This document shows positions 28,940-42,100 of a DNA stretch of 64,000 bases, one piece after another; the first letter of the stretch is position 1; every line of letters starts with the position of its first letter. Location of the stretch: the NCBI RefSeq assembly GCF_012489685.1, contig NC_080044.1, positions 68,062,732-68,126,731 of the forward strand, in the 5' to 3' direction. The DNA comes from Lotus japonicus. Taxonomy: Eukaryota; Streptophyta; Magnoliopsida; Fabales; Fabaceae. The notes beneath the pieces are model-generated. The model had not been told where the DNA came from. It ran no database searches and saw only the letters and a list, made by a program, of their open reading frames with translations. The position numbers and the translations under genes are program-made.

Positions 28940-31604
28940 CTTTATCAGTGTGTTGGAAGCACTTAATTTTATTACACCATTATGAGACAGTAGTATTAGC
29001 TAGTAATTGGATAAAACTTAATTAGAAACATTATGTTGGGTAATGTTTATGCACTTTTTTTTTTGAAGTAACTCCTGTTACTTAAAAAAATCGCATCATT
29101 TTCTCATTTTTATAGTATCCAAACAAGCTGAGTTTTTTTAACAGAAATTTAAACACAACTTAACAAATAGGATGGAACTTGTCATATGCATTGACCGACC
29201 CAAATGACCAACAAGTGATCAAATGTGGTGACTCGTGTACTCATGTGAAAGACTCAGTTGATTATTCTGTTCTTTGGAATAGACATAGTACGGTATCTCA
29301 TTCATGTGTAATGTGTTTTTTTCTACCTACCTATTCGATCGTTTGGAAGATGATACGTAGTTTATTTGCTGATGGTTGGTTTTCTGCAGTAGTACTGCAC
29401 ATGTTGGGGAGACCCACCCAGCCTTGTCTTTGTGCTAATACACACCACATGTGATATGAGATTCCCTTATCAAACGGAGAAAATCAAACTGAATGATTCC
29501 AAAATACAGATCATGAGCTCGTGATCAAATATCAAAGGGAAAAAGAAGTGATCGAATCAAAATAACAAAATAATGAATGTTTTTGTTACATGGAGTAAAA
29601 TATCCTTTTTTTTATCCTTAACTATGTCTATCGTGAGAAAACTAGTCCCAAGTTAAGAATCCATCTCTGCAAATTAGTTTTAACTTTTAATACATAAAAA
29701 GCTAAATGTAAATAACATATGTTAAATGGTACTCCTGATAAAAACATATTTTGTAGGTTGATCGATTTTTAACATGATCAACCTTAATTGCTCTTTTTTT
29801 CTTAGATAAAATGTCCACAAAAATGTCTTTTTTAAGTTCATGAATCGGTTTAAATTTTGCAGACTCATGAACTTTTTGCTGATTTAATTAGCTAGCCTCA
29901 AAAGCTTCCTGTGGATCGTTACTTACAATTTTTTCTAGCGAAATTCCTTTGAAAGAGTATAAAATTTCTGCATAAACATTCACAAGAAATTTCGCAGAAT
30001 AAATGAGTAGGAAAATAAAAGTTGGAAGAAATATTTGCACGTCGCTTTCAAATTATGGTGGCTTTCAATGACGGTTTGGATGGTTGCCATCATTGATAAC
30101 TGTATAATTAAACCGAATAAACTGTTATTGTTGTAATATATGCAATGTTTTTATTATATGCAGTATTCTATGTTCTACGTATAACTCTAAATTACCTATC
30201 CCGTATCCATGTACATATGATATTAGTGATTCACGGATTTTGGCTTTTCTAAACTTTGTATTCAAGTTCTGCTACTGAATTTTATTTTATTTTTAAGATT
30301 TTAATATTCACTATTGGTAGCAATAACTAAACCTTGTTGCCGATGCTTGTATTAAGCACTAATAAATATGTTTTATTTCTATAAGCGAGAATTAAACCAC
30401 CAAACTCATGTTAAAGAGGATAACGAGTGAACGACCGACTAGCGTGCTGTTATTGCTGCTGGATTAATTGTTGAATACGATGTACACCACCCATTCATCT
30501 GTTATATATAAATATTCATTAGAAATGGGGACAAAAGTGGTTGCCAATGTGACAAAAGGCACTAAGACTTTTTTTCTGCTAGCTAAGGACAACTAATCAC
30601 CCTACATAATCTCACCTTTTGTACCTTTTTACCCTTTATAGGGATTTTCATTTCATGAGTCGTGGTTTTGATCATATGACACACTGTTGGATGAGCCATG
30701 CATTGAACCTTTTTATTTTCTGACCGCATGATTCACTGAATCATAGTTACTGCAATACCTAGCTAGTGCCTATCGTAAGATCAATAGATATATTTTTTTA
30801 ATTTGGTCATGCTTGAATAGTTGTGATTGATTCTTAATCCATCCAACATGGGAGATATGGGCTCTGAATTTCATTAATTTATTTTGAGAGAATCACGGAG
30901 GAAGTTACTATTAATGACTGCCATTTGGCATTATTCTCCCTTTATATAATTGATTATCAAAAAAAATGTATCCACAAACGGTAAATAGTTGATCGAACTT
31001 TTTAATTTATTATATGTTGATTCTTAAATAATACGTATAAAGAATGATTTATTGAGAAAGACATAACTACTTAATGTGATCTTTGAATCTTGAGGATATT
31101 AATCTCATGACTATCGACTGTGAGATTATTTTATGAGAAAAAAGTGCTTATTTAATTTACTAGTGTTAGATCATCTATTCATAAGGGGCAAACACCTAAC
31201 TAGCACAAGTTAGACTTGGGCTAGATATATCATGCAAAACTAATAAATAAACAATGTAATTTTTTTTTTCAAATGTATGCTACCATTATTTGGAGCATCA
31301 AAGGATTGTGAATACAAAGTGACATGCCAAGGTTCAACATATTTTGAGGGAGATGTGCGGACTTTCTTCCTAAGTTTGAAGTGCATCAAGCTTAGGAGTT
31401 TTTTTTTTCTTTCCAAAATCCTCCATCTGAGTTGCAGTCTAGTCTTGTAGCCAAAGTCTAGTCTTGCAGCTGATGTTGAAAAACTTTATATATGTTTAGA
31501 CTTTTTCATTTCCTTTTTTCTTTATCTTTGCAAAAACACTATTTTGAAATTAAGTAAAAAATAATTTCAGTTGCATATTTACCGAACATATTTTATTTTC
31601 AAAT
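28940..31604. other. Gene-free intergenic region
   Basis: No exon, RNA gene or bounded element was identified. A 91-codon open frame at 29179-29454 has no recognisable domain or gene context and is probably chance. Confidence 0.5.
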
Positions 31605-31607
31605 TTA

Positions 31608-34600
31608 CACTACAACATTTTTCACTTTAGACCACGGTAAATTCTTCAACGGAGACAAAACTGTGGCCTATGTTTTGTATATGCCACGGTTTAGTAACAG
31701 CGGACGCTTGAATACCACAGGTGAAGAAAAACCGTGGCACAAACGTTTTATTCCACAGTTCGATAATTGTGGACGATTGATGGCTACGAAATTTACAACC
31801 GTGGACACCTTATCCCACTACTATAACCGTGGGATAAAAATCTACATTTTTTTACAAAAAAAATTCTTTCCGCCATAATTTTTCATTAATTTTTTTTTAA
31901 AAAGTAATAAACTAAGAAAAAGCCCAAATCAAACCCCTAACACTAACACCACACTCTCATCAGAACTTGACGATGACAAAGAGAAAGATTATGAACCCTA
32001 GCTTTTCTCCATCTCGATTAATCGTGACCCTCCTCCCTCCGCCGGCACCGCTCATCTCGCGCGACCCTTCTCTCTCCACTGGCACGGTTCATCTTGTGCG
32101 ACCCTCCTCTCTCCGTTGTTGAGGTATGTATTTATGTCTGTTGGTGCGGGTTTTTCTTTTTTGGGTGTTTTGGTGCTTTCCTTGCCGTTATTGAGGTATG
32201 TTTTCTGATATCTATCATGCTAAAATCGTTCCATGTTGGAAGGATTGGGCAGCGGAAGGCCAAAAATTGTGTAGTGCCTTGTGCGTTGTGCCCAGACTTC
32301 TCATGGACGAGTGCGACGAGAACGCCACCGATTATCTTCACTCTCAAGTCTCAAGCGATTTCGATCCCGAGCGACGTGAGCCATCACCCTTGCCATGTGT
32401 CTGGTCTTCTTCCTCTGCAACGAGAGCAACCATCAACCCCACTGAATCTCATCATCGATAAAGAGGGGTTCAATGTGTTGACTGGTATTCTCTTCTTCTT
32501 CTCCATTGGTAAGCCCCTTTATCTTGTGCATCCCCTCTTTTCTTCTCATTATTCATTAGGCATTGAGTGTGTTTTGCTTTTTTCATGCTAGATGTTAGAA
32601 ATTATAGGGTCCTTCTGTGTTGCCTGGTTGTGTTGCTTGGTTCTATGCATTATTTTGTTTGCTGAAGTTAGTGTCTGTTTTAGTTTGATGATGATGCTCA
32701 ATTTGGGCATGGATCCTGGTTTTGAGGATTCTCTTCTGCATATTTAGTTCTCTTTTGCCATTGTTACTTGTTTGTTTTTGTGATTGTAATAATTTAGTTA
32801 AGTTTGAACTCCTGTATGGACAAGTTTTAATCAATTTTTGTGTGTTTTTAGAAGATTTCCAGAAGCTTTGAGCTTTTGCATAGTCTCTAAATCTAGGAGT
32901 TTCTGGAGGACTAAGTTTTTTGCTATATTCTTCAGCTGGGGGTGCAGAGAAGTAAGGGTGAGGATAGCCATTTTCATTTAGCTTCAGTGTTTAAAGAGGT
33001 AGACTCTTCCCTTAGTATTCTTTAGTTATGTTTTGAGTATTTTGTGATGTAACTGTTATCTTTATCTTTATATTTTCCTTTTTACTTATATATGATCATC
33101 ATAACTATCTAAAACTATAAATAGGTTTCTTAAACTAGCCTAGTGAAAAATGGGTCATGTGATGAGTATTTGGGATATATCAGGAAGACTGGTTCTAATA
33201 GCAGTAGTGACAAACAGATTTTCAGATTATGGTATCCTAAAATCACCTATTGGCAAATATATATTTTGAGAGAGAGTTAAAGAGGGTTTTGATAGTATAA
33301 TGAATTCATAAATTTAGACATATCAGATATTCACATATGTGCCTCAGAATAATTTGCAATTGCTACTAGCTTTCTCTATGGATAGTACATTTCATAAGTT
33401 TGAAATACTTGGATGCAAGTACTAGGAAACCATTGATAGTGACCGCAAATCGAAACTTATAGAACGTCACATTCCTTTCATTCTTGATAAGGTTCTAACT
33501 TCTAATTGGTAAGATCTTTTGGATTTTAGTCCAGAGATATCAGTTTCAATTTTCCCTTTAATTTGTCTTCTGTTTCAGGTTTTTACTATGCATAAGATGG
33601 GAGTTGAATTGAAGACCTTCAGAGAATATAATTGCTTTTTTCAAGGTTCAATGTCTTATGGAATCGAAGACTTTTCTTGACATAATATGGGAAGAAAGAT
33701 TTTTCAAGAATGAAGCTTTTAGTAATACACTTAAAGCTGCATTTGAACATCTCATCAACATTTGTTAGGTACTATGTTTCTTGCGTGTTGTCATGGTGTT
33801 AAGCATCCCATGTTGCTTCAATTATTACTTGAGTTAGGCATGTTTGATTTAGATGCAATTTAGTTTGTTGAAAAACTTAAACACCAAGCTTTAAAGTGGT
33901 ATAAGTTTCAGATCCAATTTGAGCTAATATCATTCTGAATTCAAGTTTTTTCTCCATTATTCCATTGCTGATCTGGTTATGACAATGGTTTGTATTTTGC
34001 GCATAATTTAGTTAGATATGTTGGATTTAGAAATAGTTTATTGTGTTTGAAAGAAAACACACTATGCTTGAAAATGATGAGTTTCATATAGAAATTTATT
34101 TTCATTCAATACCAATTTGAATCAAAATTTAGTCTTTATGTGGTATAATTCGCTTGTTGTGTAGTTTCTCGCATCGGTCAATTTTTCAGGCATAAGTTGT
34201 GCTATACACATTAGAACTGAGGGTCACTTTCTTTGTTAGAACCATGAAACTTGCATTTATCAACCCAACATAGAAAAATCAAGCAACAAGATATATGATG
34301 CCTGGTTTAGATGTGCAATTGTAAGTCAGACAGCAAGATAGATGAGTCTAGAATTTTCAGTCTCAATGTGAATTGAGATATTTCTTATTTACATTGTTTG
34401 ATTTCATCTGAGGGTTTTCTGGTTTTTGTGTTGCGTAGGTTCCCAGGTTATGTTATCTCTGTCTTACTCTTTCTCCTGCCTGGGAATGCTTTCAGGAATC
34501 AGGCATCATATTCCAAGTCTTTTATGACTTGATTGGTAGCTGGACAACTTATTTAATTAGCATTTTGTTCATCTAAGCACTGAAGTCAGAAAAAGAAAGA

Positions 34601-35449
34601 GAATGTCACTTTCAAAAATTATGTCTCATTCAGGTTAGATTTCCAGGAAACCCAATATAGACAAGAGTATTTTTTTTCAAGTTTTTCTCTCATTCCAAGC
34701 ACAGTGACAGCACCATTCTATATGGAACAAAACATGTTTCATGTTTTCATTTTCAATCTATGCAGTGGATTGAAGTGTTGGAGAGCTTATTGGGTCCATT
34801 ATGGGAAGCAGTTGGATTGGTCTTCAATTGCACTCTCCTCTTTTGTCTTGTAATTCAAATCATAGCTTGTAGAAGGTTTGTTTATATATTTGCTTATTTT
34901 GTACTTAGAATTTGATTTAGTCGTAGGTTTTTGGGTTGTTATAATACTTGTCATTTATTAAATCTTGAACTAGTAAATGCCAAATATTTGTGGTATAACA
35001 GCTTAATTGCTCGAAACCTATTTAATCTGTCGGAGTTTATTTTAAAAAGTAGCAATAGTGTAAGACCGTGGATTGATATCAAAATATTGTGGCATAGGCA
35101 ACGGTTACGAAACTGTGGCATTTAATATGCCTTATGAAACCGTGGCATTAACTTGCCTTATGTAACCGTGGCATAAATCTGAGGCCGCGGTTTCAATTGG
35201 TGGGTTAATGCCACGGTTGTCTTTCAGGCCGCGGTTTATGATTCGTGGTATAAATGTAACCGTCGCCTTACGTTTTTCATCAAACTGTGGCGTAAAAGCG
35301 ACACAACCGTGGCTCTTGAGCTTGGCCACGGCCACATACACTACGACAAGGAAACCGCGGCCAAACCGTGGCATATGCTTTTCGCCACGGTTTTTTCGCA
35401 TGAGCCCGCGGTTTTCCGTCCGCGGTGGAAGGGCAAAAATGCTGTAGTG
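31608..35449. mobile_element. Nonautonomous CACTA (En/Spm) element carrying host DNA
   Basis: The termini CACTACAACATTTTT and AAAAATGCTGTAGTG are CACTA inverted ends with one mismatch. The 3-bp duplication TTA flanks them at 31605-31607 and 35450-35452. Subterminal arrays of CCACGGTT/AACCGTGG/CCGCGG motifs occupy about 31630-31840 and 35060-35440, as expected for transposase binding. No transposase gene is present. The 3842-bp element holds a degraded cullin-4-like fragment; 31970-32600 is GC-richer and leader-like, possibly from a second captured gene. Confidence 0.92.
33405..33768 (+). pseudogene. Captured, decayed cullin-4-like gene fragment
   Basis: Three pieces lie in the order of the CUL4 protein. 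At 33409-33510 the translation is DASTRKPLIVTANRN, then a one-base shift and LIERHIPFILDKV. At about 33590-33660 it reads EDLQRI, a stop, then LLFSRFNVL. At 33668-33768 it reads FLDIIWEERFFKNEAF and SNTLKAAFEHLIN before TAG. Intact CUL4 has about 50 more residues between the last two pieces, so there is an internal deletion. Intron-like sequence separates the first two. The parent is the scaffold of CRL4 ubiquitin ligases; this copy has multiple stops and cannot work. Confidence 0.8.
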
Positions 35450-35452
35450 TTA

Positions 35453-36522
35453 TATTTAAAAACCAAAAAGTCGCAACCCCTCTACACTCACTAAGGGTGT
35501 AAAACATAGGGGATCTCTTCACCCTTGGCTTCTAAATAGTTTCAAACCAAGGTGATATTCATATATTTATACAATGTTATTAGTTTAATAATTTGACTTC
35601 TAAAATAATCACCATTTGTTAGACTAGTAGAAAGAAATTAACATGGTTTTAATAATAATATAATATATATATAAACATATAAACCATTTTAAATGTAAAT
35701 TTCATCAAATTAATTATATATGAAATATTGAAGTTGGTGGTTCGTTCTTCACTCCTTAAAATGGAATATATTTTATGTCATGTCATCTATAACTTAGAGA
35801 AAAACTCGTGGGAAGGAAATTTGTCATTACTTTTAGTGGTTTATACTTTGGTCTTAACCAAAAAATAATTGCATAAATGTATGTATATCCTTCCATTTGT
35901 AAGCATATAAGAGTGCAAATAATCACAACTCTCATTGATCAACTTGATAGGCATAGCCACCTAAGAATCACACTCTATAAGGACTCTAGTTAAGCCTCTA
36001 TGCCAAGCTAAATTGGATAACTGAGATAATGGCCCAGAGCCACATCACATTTGAAGTTTCCAAATTCTTGTAGAAACCAAAGATCCATATCCCCCTAAAA
36101 GTCCTTTTGGTTTTATCAAACTTGTAGAAGACCTTGAAGTGACAAAAAATATAGTGTCAACCCATTATTCATTTAGGTCAGACTAAAATCATATGTCAAG
36201 CCTAGCATCAGATCATAAGTGAAGGTGGTTGTTTCATTTGGGCTTATAACCTACATACATATACTCAATATATAAGACTTGTTTGGAAATCAATGAAATT
36301 GAGATGCTCCCATTGTTTTTGAAAAAATAATGTCACCTCTTCGTAATGTGATCAACATGCGCACGTGCAAGTGACAAACTGCTGGAGCCTGGAATTCATT
36401 ATATTAACCATTAATCAAGCTGTCTCTCCTTCAAGAGCACTATAGAACAAGTTGACTAGTGTTTGGAACTCAAGTTATTGGAAACCACTATACTATGTTT
36501 TCTAAGCTGACACCATTCTCCA
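35453..36522. other. Spacer and PPR gene upstream region
   Basis: Mostly AT-rich sequence without recognisable elements. An out-of-frame ATG at 36498 opens a short frame overlapping the PPR start codon. A TGA at 36508-36510 is in frame with the PPR gene and fixes its start at or after 36523. Confidence 0.45.
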
Positions 36523-38157
36523 ATGATGTTGGAAACCATTGGGACCCTTTTGCAACGGTGCTCCAAAACTATGACTTTTGGCCTTCACGCTGCTGTGTTG
36601 AAGATAGGGTTGCAATCCCATGTTTTTGTCTCAAACCAACTCCTCAACATGTATGTTAAATGTGGCCGCGTCGTTCTTGCACGCAAGGTGTTTGATGGAA
36701 TGTCTGAACGGAACACCGTGTCCTGGTCTGCCATGATATCTGGCTATGATCAATGTGGGGAACATTGGATGGCACTGCACCTCTTTTCTCAAATGAAGGT
36801 CCTGCCAAACGAGTTTGTCTTTGCCAGCACCCTCAGTGCATGTGCGAGCCTCAGGGCCCTGGTGCAGGGGCAACAGATTCATGGTCTCTCTCTAAGATCT
36901 GGGTATGCATCTATCTCCTTTGTTTCCAACTCCCTTATTACCATGTATATGAAATGCGGTCAGTGTAGTGATGCTTTGTCAGTATATGCCAATTCAGTAG
37001 GTACGAATTCTGTTTCCTATAATGCTCTGATCAGTGGGTTTGTAGAGAACCATGAACCTGAGAAAGGGTTTGAAGTGTTCAAGCTCATGCTCCAAGAGGG
37101 TTTTGTTCCTGATCGTTTTAGTTTTGTGGGCTTGTTGGGGTTTTCCACTAACTTAGATGATTTCAGGACAGGAATGTCATTGCATTGCCAAGCTGTTAAA
37201 CTTGCACTGGACTGCACCCCTCTTATTGGAAATGTGATAATGTCAATGTATGCACAGTTTAATTTCATAGAAGAAGTGGTGAGGGTCTTCAGATTGATCC
37301 AAGACAAAGATGTCATTTCCTGGAACACTCTAATTAATGCCTTTTCACATTTTGATGATCAAGGAAAAAGTTTTCTATTTTTCAAAGAGATGATGAATGA
37401 GTGTAGTATAAGGCCAGATGACTTCACTTTTGCTAGCATCCTCGCTTCATGCACTTGGCATGCTTCTTTTCTCCATGGAAAGCAAATTCATGCTTTTCTA
37501 TTTAGAACAAGACAATATTGGGACGTAGGAGTTCATAATGCTCTAGTTAACATGTATGCTAAATGCGGTTCAATTGGATATGCGCATAAGGTGTTCAGTA
37601 AAATGTCCTATCGTAATCTTATCTCGTGGAACACTATGATTGCAGCCTTTGGAAATCACGGCCTAGGTGAGAGAGCAATAGAGATTTTTGAGCAGATGAA
37701 AGCAGAAGGGGTAAAACCAGATTCAGTTACATTTACTGGCTTATTAATTGCTTGTAACCATTCAGGAATGGTGAGAAAGGGTGAATTGTATTTTAATTCT
37801 ATGGAAGAAGCTTATGGGATTGCTCCCAACATAGAACATTTCTCATGTCTTATTGATATGCTTGGAAGAGCTGGAAGATTATCAGAGGTAGAAGAATACA
37901 TAAATAAATTTCATCATTTGAACGATCCTGTTGTTTTAGGGAGCCTTCTTTCAGCATGTAGGGTGCATGGGAATATGGCCATAGGGGAAAGATTGGCTAA
38001 GCTGCTTCTTGAAGTTCCACCTGTTACTACTTCACCTTATGTCTTGTTATCAAATTTGTATGCTTCTGATGGCATGTGGAATGAAGTTACAAGTGCAAGA
38101 AAAATGTTGAAGGGTAGTGGATTAAGGAAAGAGCCAGGCTATGCCTGGTTGAAGTGA
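36523..38157 (+). CDS. Pentatricopeptide repeat protein, PLS subfamily, E type
   Basis: A single uninterrupted frame of 544 codons, typical of intronless plant PPR genes. About ten PPR units of the P, L and S types are visible, with signature pieces NQLLNMYVKCG, RNTVSWSAMISGY, NALVNMYAKCG, RNLISWNTMIAAF and SVTFTGLLIACNHSG. They are followed by an E-type tail (SCLIDMLGRAGRL, VLLSNLYASDGMWNEV) ending RKEPGYAWLK. There is no DYW deaminase domain. Members usually bind RNA in mitochondria or plastids, often for C-to-U editing with a partner; the target cannot be read here. No clear targeting peptide is seen at the chosen start and the protein begins inside the first repeat region, so an upstream start or a lost N terminus is possible. 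Confidence 0.9.
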   Translation: MMLETIGTLLQRCSKTMTFGLHAAVLKIGLQSHVFVSNQLLNMYVKCGRVVLARKVFDGMSERNTVSWSAMISGYDQCGEHWMALHLFSQMKVLPNEFVFASTLSACASLRALVQGQQIHGLSLRSGYASISFVSNSLITMYMKCGQCSDALSVYANSVGTNSVSYNALISGFVENHEPEKGFEVFKLMLQEGFVPDRFSFVGLLGFSTNLDDFRTGMSLHCQAVKLALDCTPLIGNVIMSMYAQFNFIEEVVRVFRLIQDKDVISWNTLINAFSHFDDQGKSFLFFKEMMNECSIRPDDFTFASILASCTWHASFLHGKQIHAFLFRTRQYWDVGVHNALVNMYAKCGSIGYAHKVFSKMSYRNLISWNTMIAAFGNHGLGERAIEIFEQMKAEGVKPDSVTFTGLLIACNHSGMVRKGELYFNSMEEAYGIAPNIEHFSCLIDMLGRAGRLSEVEEYINKFHHLNDPVVLGSLLSACRVHGNMAIGERLAKLLLEVPPVTTSPYVLLSNLYASDGMWNEVTSARKMLKGSGLRKEPGYAWLK

Positions 38158-39187
38158 AATGAGGAATCATGAAAATTCACAACAGGAGATTTTCTCATGA
38201 AGGATTGAAAAGATTTAAAACATACTTGGAACCTTGAACTAGCTTTGTTAATACAATTTTATCTGATGATATAGCATAGCCTTTGGTTATTCCAGATTGC
38301 AAGAATAACAATATACAATCATGCAAAAAAGTTTTACACAATAATTCAATTAGAATTTTACCGTCTTGTCACGTCAAGATAAATTCAATAAAAAAATCTA
38401 GAAAAAAATGAAAAAATAAATAATTGAAAGTCTGTGATAAAGCTATTTATGCTATCAATGTATATTAATTGCATTTCAGGTAAAATATCAACACAAAAAA
38501 ATATGTATGTTTCAAATGAAATGTATATTTTTATATATTAGTCATTCTATTTTCTTTATAAACCACAAAATAGTAGTCATTCTATTGAAATCACACACCT
38601 TAACATTTTCAAAATATACATAAAAATATATCACATCACACACACCCTAAGATGATGGCTGTAGAAAAATTTGCAGTTAATGACAGATCAATTCACCCTC
38701 CCATTCCAGGTTACAAACTTACACACCAAGTCACCAACCCACACACCATTCACTTTTCCTTCATTATTTTTCCTTCCATTTTCCTTTCACAAACAAACCT
38801 GCTATTCTCTCTCTCTTCCCTGTCTCTTTCCTTTCTCTCCCTTCTCTTAAAAGAAGAAAGAAAAGAAAGAGATAGAAGAGAAGCAGAGAATCAGCAGCAG
38901 AATATACCTGCAACTCAACCAAATTACCAATCATTTCATTCATCTCACAAATCATCACATAATTTCAGCCAACCCTAATTCCCAAATTCCCTCATTTTCT
39001 TCCCAAATTCCCTCCTTCCTAAACACCCCAGTTATAAATTCCGTTTCTTCTTCATCAATTTGGTGTTGTCTGGATAAAATTTTCAATTTTTCGTGACCCA
39101 GAACAAATTTTTGAGTATTTTATTTCATTCTGTGGGTTGTGCTTCAGAAATTTAGACAAATTTCGTTGATTTTTCTGCTGGAGAATC
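38158..39187. other. Intergenic spacer and 5' leader of the TBC gene
   Basis: Bases 38158-38640 are AT-rich with nothing recognised. From about 38750 a CT-rich tract (CTCTCTCTCTTCCCTGTCTC) and A/G-rich block resemble a plant promoter-leader. The stretch up to 39187 is probably the 5' UTR of the next gene. Confidence 0.45.
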
Positions 39188-42100
39188 ATGCCGCCGGCAA
39201 TGATGAACCCGCCATTGCTCAAACCATCGTCGGTACCGCCTGTAAGCTCCGGCACAGTTTCTCAGGGTTCCGAGCCGGAGAATCAGGAATTCGGGGACCT
39301 TAGAGGTTTGCAGTGGCGTATAAATCTTGGGGTTTTGCCACCATCATCATCATCATCTTCTTCAGCTTACATTGATGATCTTCGTCGCGCCACCGCTAAT
39401 TCTCGAAGGAGGTAAACCAGCTCAGAAATCATGCCTTATTAGTGTTATTGTTTTGATTAGAATGTAAATTGAATTTCGTTCTTTTTGTGGATTTTAATGG
39501 AATTTATGATCTTTGTATTAGCATTTTTGTTTGTATCTAATTGGTTTTGCATCTCAACTATGGATAATTAATCACAATGGAGTACTAAGCACGCCTTGAA
39601 AGTATTATTAAATGATGGAGATACAATCATACTGAAATGCAGGATGTTTTTGTCTATTTTCACCGGAGAAAGCTAACATGTGAATTTGAGCTGTGGTCAT
39701 GTAGTTAAAGTCAATGCTATTTTCACTTTTTTTTCTCTCAGGTCAATGTCATTTTATATAAAGGTGTTGTTTACTTTGGCGGATGAAGTGTTTCATCATT
39801 TGGCATTGAGGGGTGTTTGTATAAATTATGATTTGGCGTTTGTCTTCCGTTATAAAACGTCGCGTGTAACAATGCCATATTGAGAGATAGGTGTATTAGA
39901 TCCATGCCTGTCTTTTTTGTGTCCGTCATAATTGTGTACTAAAATCAGTTGCATATTGGTTAAGCTAATTGCATAGTTTTTATGGTCATCTCTCATTTAT
40001 TTCACATGAACTGTTTATTATCTTGTCAGATATGCCAGTTTGAGAAGGCGCCTCCTGGCCGATCCTCATATTTCAAAGGATGGAAGTAGTTCACCTTCAC
40101 CCAATCTTGTCATGGACAACCCACTTTCACAAAATCCTGGTAAACCTAAGCATACTTTATCACCATTTCTGCTTGTTATTGTAGATCGCCAATATACTCA
40201 CATAAAGTTCTAGTTCCTGGCTAGAGAGCAAATTATAGTTCCAAAATTTTGTAAAGGAAGCTTTCTCAATTAGTGGCATCTCATCTCACTAGAAGGTTAA
40301 TCTATCAAACAAATAATGACTATCGACAAACACATGAGTTGTTTACGAGGGATCAAACATAAAAGTTAAGCAATTATATTATTGCATATGGGGTTGTGGT
40401 GTTGCCCCCCTAACCTAGAAATACGAGTAGTAGATTTCTAGCTAACCCTCTGTCTCTTGACATTGAAATGGTGACAATAATATGGCTTTTATATGCAGAT
40501 AGTACATGGAGTCGCTTTTTTCGCAACGCAGAGCTGGAGAGGATGGTTGATCAGGATCTATCTCGTTTATACCCAGAACATGGCAACTATTTCCAGACAC
40601 CAGGATGCCAAGGCATATTGAGACGAATTTTATTACTTTGGTGCGTCAAACACCCAGAGTGTGGTTATAGACAAGGTAAATTCCTCAGTCAAGCAACATT
40701 TCAAGATAATACCTTGAAATTTAAGTGATATGATCTTCACCTTAAATTTTTTTTTTATCATTTAAGGTTGGTTTTTATTGTTCCTTTCAACTGTAATTTG
40801 TATAAGTAACTATGGTTATGGTATTCTGATCTTCCAACCTTGTATAATTAACCATAGAGCATCCAATCGAATGAAAGCTTTACTGTACCCAGCTTGATTG
40901 AAAATGGGGCAGTCGTCTCCCCTAGAGAAATTTCTCCTTAGTATAATTGTATTAAAATGTTCTATCTGCCCTCCTAAAAAATTTAAATTTCCTCTTCTAA
41001 TTAGTCATTAGCCAATCTCATGTTCTCCAGGCTATCAGCAATGGGCTTTAGGGTGCATTTGGGGAAATAGCTTAGTTAAGCGCTTATGGCAATAAGCGCG
41101 TTTATCGAATAAGCGCGCTTATCGAATAAGCGCTTATTCATAAGCTAATTTGAGAAATCTATTGAAATAAGTTGAAAATGAGTTATAAATAAGTATAAGC
41201 TGTTATTCATAAGCTATTCTTAATAGCTTATGAAAATAAGCTCAAAACAGCTTTTGGAAGGCCATAAGCTATTTACGTAAGCTCTCCCAAACACTTGCAT
41301 TCATTTATTCTCTATGAGATAAGCTCAAATAAGCTCTTCCAAACAGGGTGTTAGTTACTCGGGCTATCATTGTTCTCTACTTCCAAGTGCCAATAAGTTC
41401 ATAATTACTTCTGCATTGATTATGCTCCATTAGCTGTATGTATGTACCTTGTATTGAAAAGCTTATCTATTTTTATTGTAAGATTCATTCATCACTGAAC
41501 ATTGAAGGATTATTTTGGGAAACCTGTTACTTGGTAAATTATAAGTGCCCTTAGTTCGGCTTCTAGGGTTAACAACTTGTTTTGCTTTAGCAATTTATGT
41601 TATGCAAATAGCTCATAGCTAAGATAACTTTATTTGACTTCTTTCTTTCATTCATTTATTTTGTAGGAATGCATGAATTACTTGCCCCGGTGCTTTACGT
41701 TCTCCAAGTTGATATTGAGCGTCTTTCAGAAGTTCGAAAGACTTATGAAGATTACTTCACTGATATATTTGATGGTCTCTTTTGTCAAGAGAATGATCTT
41801 TCTTACAGATTTGATTTCAGAAAATCTTCAGAGTTGACGGAGGATGAAATTGGCTCCAATGAAAATGCAATGAAAATCAAGAGTCTTGATGATCTTGATC
41901 CTAAGATACAGGCAATTGTATTGCTAAGTGATGCTTATGGGGCTGAGGGTGAACTCGGAGTTGTTTTATCTGAAAAATTCATCGAACATGATGCTTATTG
42001 TATGTTTGATGCTATAGTGAACGGGGCTCATGGTTCAGTTGCAATGGCTGATTTCTTCTCTTATTCACCTGTGGCTGGGTCTCATAGTGGGTTGCCTCCT

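Noticed and set aside
29179..29454. 91-codon open frame in the gene-free spacer
   Set aside because: No recognisable motif, no promoter or neighbouring exon, and stop-free frames of this length are expected by chance.
32094..32591. 165-codon open frame inside the CACTA element
   Set aside because: Low-complexity Phe/Cys-rich start and no recognised domain. The frame crosses leader-like sequence, and there is no codon or splice evidence for a real protein.
33178..33200. Translation YIRKTGS upstream of the cullin-like pieces, similar to a CUL4 motif
   Set aside because: It would precede DASTRKPL in the element, but in CUL4 that motif comes after it, and only about six residues match with no support on either side. 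I treated it as chance.
36459..36659. Short frame overlapping the PPR start
   Set aside because: It is out of frame with the PPR repeats and ends inside them. It is a shadow of the real gene.
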